Position numbers and translations under genes: made by a program. Shown here in pieces: positions 22,332 through 22,549 of a DNA stretch of 22,549 nucleotides (position 1 is the stretch's first letter; each line of letters opens with the position of its first letter). Location: NCBI GenBank assembly GCA_030536565.1, contig JAUNPT010000017.1, positions 1 through 22,549 on the forward strand. Direction: 5' to 3'. This stretch comes from Eubacteriales bacterium. GTDB taxonomy: Bacteria > Bacillota > Clostridia > Lachnospirales > Lachnospiraceae. The notes below the pieces were generated by a model. That model saw only the letters and a list, made by a program, of their open reading frames with translations, was not told the origin of the DNA and made no database searches.

Positions 22332-22549
22332 ATGGAATTTCCTAAATCATATTTTGAAGATGAAGTCAGGGATGGTTTCTATGTTCCTGCTATGATGAAA
22401 AGAGCCTGGGCAGCCCAGCTTCAGGTATTAGAAGATGTTGATAAGGTATGCAGGGATAATGATATCCAATATTTTGCAGAATGGGGAACGCTGTTAGGAG
22501 CAGTGCGCCATCATGGATTTATTCCTTGGGATGATGATATGGATATCTG
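22332..22549 (+). CDS. LicD family protein (3'-truncated by the window edge)
   Basis: 72 residues are visible and the frame is open to the window end. The ATG at 22332 has AAGGAG eight bases upstream, placed directly against the hag terminator. The motif GTLLGAVRHHGFIPWDDD (52-69) followed by MD is the LicD signature: a nucleotidyltransferase-fold active site whose aspartates bind metal. Known LicD enzymes transfer phosphocholine or related groups from CDP-linked donors to surface glycans. Position straight after flagellin suggests, but does not show, a role in modifying flagellin or its glycans; a general cell-surface polysaccharide role is equally possible. No separate promoter is seen in the short gap, so read-through from hag may express it. 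Confidence 0.9.
   Translation, partial: MEFPKSYFEDEVRDGFYVPAMMKRAWAAQLQVLEDVDKVCRDNDIQYFAEWGTLLGAVRHHGFIPWDDDMDI

Noticed and set aside
1..22549. CRISPR arrays, insertion sequences, tRNA or rRNA genes
   Set aside because: No regularly spaced repeats, transposase motifs, terminal inverted repeats or tRNA/rRNA-like conserved sequence were seen.

Overview
The window is about 22.5 kb of AT-rich, gene-dense DNA from a motile, Gram-positive, anaerobic-type bacterium, most likely a member of the Lachnospiraceae (Clostridia). The grounds are the Bacillus/Clostridium-style flagellar gene order, a SAM-I (S-box) riboswitch on metK, strong AGGAGG-type ribosome binding sites, and a family PL9 pectate lyase of the kind common in pectin-using gut Lachnospiraceae such as the Lachnospira/Eubacterium eligens group. 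The genus is inference; no rRNA or tRNA is present to test it.

Layout. (1) 1-2300: the 3' part of a secreted-type PL9 pectate lyase, a terminator hairpin, then a convergent HD-GYP c-di-GMP phosphodiesterase on the minus strand. (2) 2200-3860: a sigma-A-type promoter, a SAM-I riboswitch, an intrinsic terminator and metK. (3) 3960-10841: mbl (MreB-like actin), the rod proteins flhO and flhP, a rod-binding FlgJ-like protein, the helicase recD2, comFC and yvyF, all tightly spaced and ending at a long terminator hairpin. (4) 10869-17596: a sigma-28 promoter followed by flgM, flgN, two tandem flgK genes, flgL, fliW and csrA. (5) 17608-21311: a second sigma-28 promoter followed by flaG, fliD, fliS and fliT. 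(6) 21331-22317: a third sigma-28 promoter, the flagellin gene hag and a strong terminator. (7) 22332 to the end: the 5' part of a LicD-family gene.

How it works together. The region builds the distal rod (flhO, flhP, FlgJ-like), the hook-filament junction (two FlgK, FlgL), the filament (Hag) and its cap (FliD). The export chaperones FlgN, FliS and FliT are encoded beside their likely clients. Two control layers are visible. FlgM (anti-sigma-28) is itself transcribed from a sigma-28 promoter. FliW and CsrA are encoded next to each other, and candidate CsrA sites lie in their likely targets: a stem with an AGGA tetraloop 11 nt upstream of the hag Shine-Dalgarno, and a second AGGA-tetraloop stem just upstream of the fliD Shine-Dalgarno. 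The block joins two loci that are separate in Bacillus subtilis (mbl-flhO-flhP and comFC-yvyF-flgM-...-csrA-hag) into one continuous stretch.

The most interesting points are the repeated AGGA-loop CsrA-type hairpins, the tandem flgK duplication, the large helical insert in the cap protein FliD beside a minimal flagellin, and the licD gene directly after hag. No mobile element, CRISPR array, tRNA or rRNA was seen, and I found no wholly unknown gene system.
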